The position numbers and the translations under genes were made by a program. This document shows positions 61,493 to 64,000 of a DNA stretch of 64,000 nt, one piece after another (within the stretch, counting starts at the first letter, position 1; each line of letters starts with the position of its first letter). The stretch comes from Pacificispira sp002696645 (GTDB taxonomy: Bacteria > Pseudomonadota > Alphaproteobacteria > UBA8366 > Aestuariispiraceae). The DNA lies in the NCBI RefSeq assembly GCF_048892425.1, contig NZ_JBLZHU010000003.1, positions 310,001 through 374,000 on the forward strand. Direction: 5' to 3'. The notes beneath the pieces were generated by a model, which searched no databases, had not been told where the DNA came from, and worked only from the letters and a program-made list of their open reading frames with translations.

Positions 61493-61924
61493 TTATTTTT
61501 TACTGTTGCTGCGGGTTTGCCGTCCAAGGCCGATTTCCTTGGCCAGTTTGGAACGCTGTTTGGCATAGTTCGGGGCGACCATCGGATAATCTGCCGGCAG
61601 GCCCCAGCGTTCCCGGTATTCTTCCGGTGACATATCATAGGAGGTTTTCAGATGGCGTTTCAGCATCTTTAATTTTTTGCCATCTTCCAGGCAGACCAGA
61701 TAATCTGGATGAATTGATTTCTTAACCGAAATTGCCGGAATTGGTTTATCCGCTTCGGGCTCTGGCCCTTTACCGACCTGCTCCAGCGTTCGATAGACCT
61801 GCTCAATCAATCCGGAAAGCTCAGAGGAGGGAACAGAGTTATTGGATACATGCGCCGCGACAATATCGGACGTCAATTGTAACAATTCAGAGGACCCAAT
61901 ATCTGTTTCAGAAGTTTCCGCCAT
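61493..61924 (-). CDS. mucR: MucR/Ros-family zinc-finger regulator
   Basis: A 143-residue Ros/MucR regulator. The signature VCLEDGKKLKMLKRHLKTSYD (in part) and MSPEEYRERWGLPADYPMVAP (in part) are intact, and the tail is basic. MucR proteins are H-NS-like, bind AT-rich DNA with T-A steps, and control surface polysaccharide, motility and cell-cycle genes. The 243-bp upstream region is strongly AT-rich, as expected for autoregulation. Confidence 0.96.
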   Translation of the reverse strand: MAETSETDIGSSELLQLTSDIVAAHVSNNSVPSSELSGLIEQVYRTLEQVGKGPEPEADKPIPAISVKKSIHPDYLVCLEDGKKLKMLKRHLKTSYDMSPEEYRERWGLPADYPMVAPNYAKQRSKLAKEIGLGRQTRSNSKK

Positions 61925-62167
61925 GACTTTACCTTTCTTTTAGCAGCCTGATCACCCTGTATCGATCAAACTAATACCGAATCTCAAGTGACATTTACTA
62001 ATCACACAACCAGCTTCATGCATTGATTATAGAATTATCATTCATCAAGCATGATTTTGGACTTAGCAAAAAAATATTGATTTTTGCAAGAGAAGAATCA
62101 AGTGCTTTAACTTTTAATTTATTTGCATGCCAGTATCTGAACCAGAAAAACTAAAACCCCTTTATCT
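61925..62167. promoter_or_regulatory. AT-rich upstream region of mucR
   Basis: This 243-bp gap between rimI and mucR is far richer in A+T than its surroundings and holds several A/T tracts, including the 5-bp stem AAAAATA-TTG-A-TTTTT near 62070. Such DNA suits MucR autoregulation. No ORF is convincing. Confidence 0.4.
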
Positions 62168-62671
62168 TTATAGCCTTTTTTGCATAACAAGCGCATCGAT
62201 AAATGTGCCATCACTTCTTCGATAGTATTTTTTCCGCAAGCCAACTTGCTTGAACGCCATATGAGAATACAACGCCAGGGCGGCAGGGTTATCTTTCCCG
62301 ACCTCCAGAAACACCTGTTTTGCCCCATTCTCTTGCGCCCGGATCAAAGCGATGCTCAGTAACGCCTTACCAATTCCTGCCTTGCGCCATTGCGGTGGCA
62401 CCCCAATGGATAGTATTTCAGCTTCGTCCATGACAATTCTGGCCAGGATAAAGCCAACAGGATCGTCAGGATGATCCACTTTCGGCGGGACAGATTGCAG
62501 CGCGATCAGCCCCCAAGTCCCCGGAACGGACAACAATTCGCGTACAGAGGGTTCAGGCCAGGGATCATCAAAGGCTAGAGCATAAAGCGCCGCGATCACC
62601 CTGAAACCCTCTACCCCAATTGGCGTAATCCGAATGCCTTTTCTGGGCATGTCAGGGGGCTGACGGGTCAT
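62168..62671 (-). CDS. rimI: Ribosomal-protein-alanine N-acetyltransferase (RimI-like)
   Basis: A 167-residue GNAT enzyme of the RimI type. The acetyl-CoA loop is ILSIGVPPQWRKAGIGKALL and the C-terminal strand is VFLEVGKDNPAALALYSHMAFKQVG (in part), both diagnostic for RimI, which acetylates the N terminus of S18. The start at about 62671 follows AAAGGTG; a longer frame to 62881 is untranslated-looking. The tsaB gene that usually accompanies rimI is absent. Confidence 0.92.
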   Translation of the reverse strand: MTRQPPDMPRKGIRITPIGVEGFRVIAALYALAFDDPWPEPSVRELLSVPGTWGLIALQSVPPKVDHPDDPVGFILARIVMDEAEILSIGVPPQWRKAGIGKALLSIALIRAQENGAKQVFLEVGKDNPAALALYSHMAFKQVGLRKKYYRRSDGTFIDALVMQKRL

Positions 62672-62908
62672 GGATAACACCTTTGGATGGAACAGAAACA
62701 GAAAATGACCCAGGTTCAGGTGAATGGCAAGTCGGCACTTGGCAGGCTTTCCCTGACAGGACCGGTGGGATTTTAGCGGCATTGTCGGTGTGGCACTTTT
62801 TAAGATTGTGGCAATCGTGGTGCCATGCTTAGAACATATCGGGGGGCCATGCTGAAAATCAAAGCGGATTGATAACCGCATTTGGCAAGTAAATAGCTGG
62901 AGACACGT

Positions 62909-64000
62909 ATGGTCGTTTGGAATTTCATTTGGGGTCGCATCCCCCAGGCTTTGTGCCGATTGATCGGTCTGGTTTTACTTGTAATCCTGGCGGCTTCCGG
63001 CCCTGGCATGGTCGGGACCGCATCGGCGCAAGAGACTGTGACTTCTGCTGTTGTCCTGATGTATCACCGGTTTGGTGAGGATGATTATGCCAGCACCAGC
63101 GTCACGATGGAACAATTCGAAGCCCATGTCAGGGAACTGACGTCCGGAAAATATACTGTGATGCCGCTCTCTAAGATTGTTGCGGCCCTGAAGGCCGGAA
63201 CCACGCTGCCCGACCGTGCAATCGCCCTGACAATCGATGATGCCTATGCCTCAGTCTATGACAGGGCCTGGCCAATTCTGAAGCGCGAAGGAATACCCTT
63301 TACCCTGTTTGTCGCAACCGAACCCTTAGACCAGGGGTCATCGGATTTCATGACCTGGGACCAACTTGTGGAATTTCAGGAATCCGGCCTTGTCGAAATT
63401 GGCAGCCAGGCGGTGACCCACCCCCATATGCCCTTGAAATCCAATGCCAGGAACCGAGAAGAACTGACGCAATCTGCGAACCGCCTGCAGGAAAAAACCG
63501 GTGTGCGCCCGACCTTATTCGCCTATCCCTATGGAGAGGCCAGCCGTGATGTTATGACCCTGACACAGGAACAGGGATATAGCGCAGCCTTTGGGCAACA
63601 TTCCGGGGTCGCCAATAGCACCAGCGATATGTTTTATCTGCCCCGTTTTCCGATCAATGTGAACTATGGCGGGGTTGAGCGTTTTACGCGGTTGGTGAAC
63701 GCCTTGCCCCTGCCGGTATCCGGTCTGACGCCCAGCAACCCTACCCTGCCCACAGAAGGTTCGGGCAATCCGCCAGCCTTTGGCTTTACGGTGGAAGGCG
63801 TCTCAGAGAATTTGACGGACCTGAAATGCTATCACTCTGATGCCAGCCAGATTTCAGACTTCCAGCAATTGGGAAACCGGTTTGAAGTACGATTCGATGG
63901 CGCCTTTGCCCCGGGTCGCACCCGCATCAATTGCACCATGCTGGGACATTCCGGACGATGGCGGTGGTTCGGGATGCAGTACTACGTTCCGCCCGAATAA
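62909..64000 (+). CDS. Secreted polysaccharide deacetylase (NodB fold)
   Basis: A 363-residue protein with a Sec signal peptide (LIGLVLLVILAAS, cleavage near ASA-QE at about residue 40). The NodB-type catalytic domain shows VVLMYHRFG, the metal-binding IALTIDDAYAS (Asp-Asp), GSQAVTHPHMP (His-His) and FAYPYGEASRDV. The C-terminal ~110 residues look like a small beta domain with two Cys (LKCYHS, INCTML) that may form a disulfide. It deacetylates a surface or wall polysaccharide. The stop TAA is the last three bases of the window. Confidence 0.93.
   Translation: MVVWNFIWGRIPQALCRLIGLVLLVILAASGPGMVGTASAQETVTSAVVLMYHRFGEDDYASTSVTMEQFEAHVRELTSGKYTVMPLSKIVAALKAGTTLPDRAIALTIDDAYASVYDRAWPILKREGIPFTLFVATEPLDQGSSDFMTWDQLVEFQESGLVEIGSQAVTHPHMPLKSNARNREELTQSANRLQEKTGVRPTLFAYPYGEASRDVMTLTQEQGYSAAFGQHSGVANSTSDMFYLPRFPINVNYGGVERFTRLVNALPLPVSGLTPSNPTLPTEGSGNPPAFGFTVEGVSENLTDLKCYHSDASQISDFQQLGNRFEVRFDGAFAPGRTRINCTMLGHSGRWRWFGMQYYVPPE

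Overview
The window is ordinary chromosomal DNA of an alphaproteobacterium. The support is the block mucR, rimI, fur, olsB/olsA, miaB, phoH, ybeY, corC, lnt, HTH regulator, metK, trmB, rimP, nusA, ylxR, infB, rbfA in the order usual for this class, together with a FzlA-like GST, MucR and a Fur without CxxC motifs. The style suggests the Rhodospirillales side of the class, but genus cannot be fixed from sequence alone. I see no rRNA, tRNA, CRISPR array or phage.

Layout. 1-17 kb: an aconitase missing its N terminus, an HD-GYP signalling protein, a transglutaminase-like protein, a DUF1223 secreted protein, a methyltransferase / four-rhodanese / ComF group, glutathione and glyoxalase genes (GST, gloB), and small regulators (XRE-cupin, LysR) with their neighbours. 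17-21 kb: an accessory zone downstream of acs where the 3' end of acs occurs three times (17802-17942, 19802-20079 and the true gene end at 21108), each with a terminator hairpin. The repeats bracket a LysR/SnoaL-like cassette and an EcsC-like gene. 21-28.6 kb: acs and a minus-strand run of SDR dehydrogenase, FzlA-like GST, amidohydrolase, MFS exporter and FAD oxidoreductase.

28.6-33.6 kb: an AT-rich O-antigen-type acyltransferase (AT3-SGNH) gene split by a complete 2,632-bp IS1595-type element (29079-31710) with 23-bp inverted ends and an 8-bp target duplication. Besides the transposase the element carries four passenger ORFs. Removing it and one target copy restores an uninterrupted 651-codon frame. 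33.6-40.5 kb: an acyltransferase-like gene, a candidate small RNA with a CRP-like site (34925-35104), def-fmt, exonuclease III, a class-I amidotransferase, a sterol desaturase-family protein and ZapE.

40.5-64 kb: moeB and the translation/transcription operon (rimP to rbfA), metK-trmB, lnt, then an accessory insert (SDR, NTF2-like, HxlR, bestrophin) separating lnt from corC, then corC-ybeY-phoH-miaB, the ornithine-lipid genes olsB-olsA coupled to fur, mucR, rimI, and a secreted polysaccharide deacetylase that ends exactly at the window edge. The most unusual signals are the triplicated acs 3' end, the passenger-carrying IS1595-type element, and the candidate CRP-linked small RNA.
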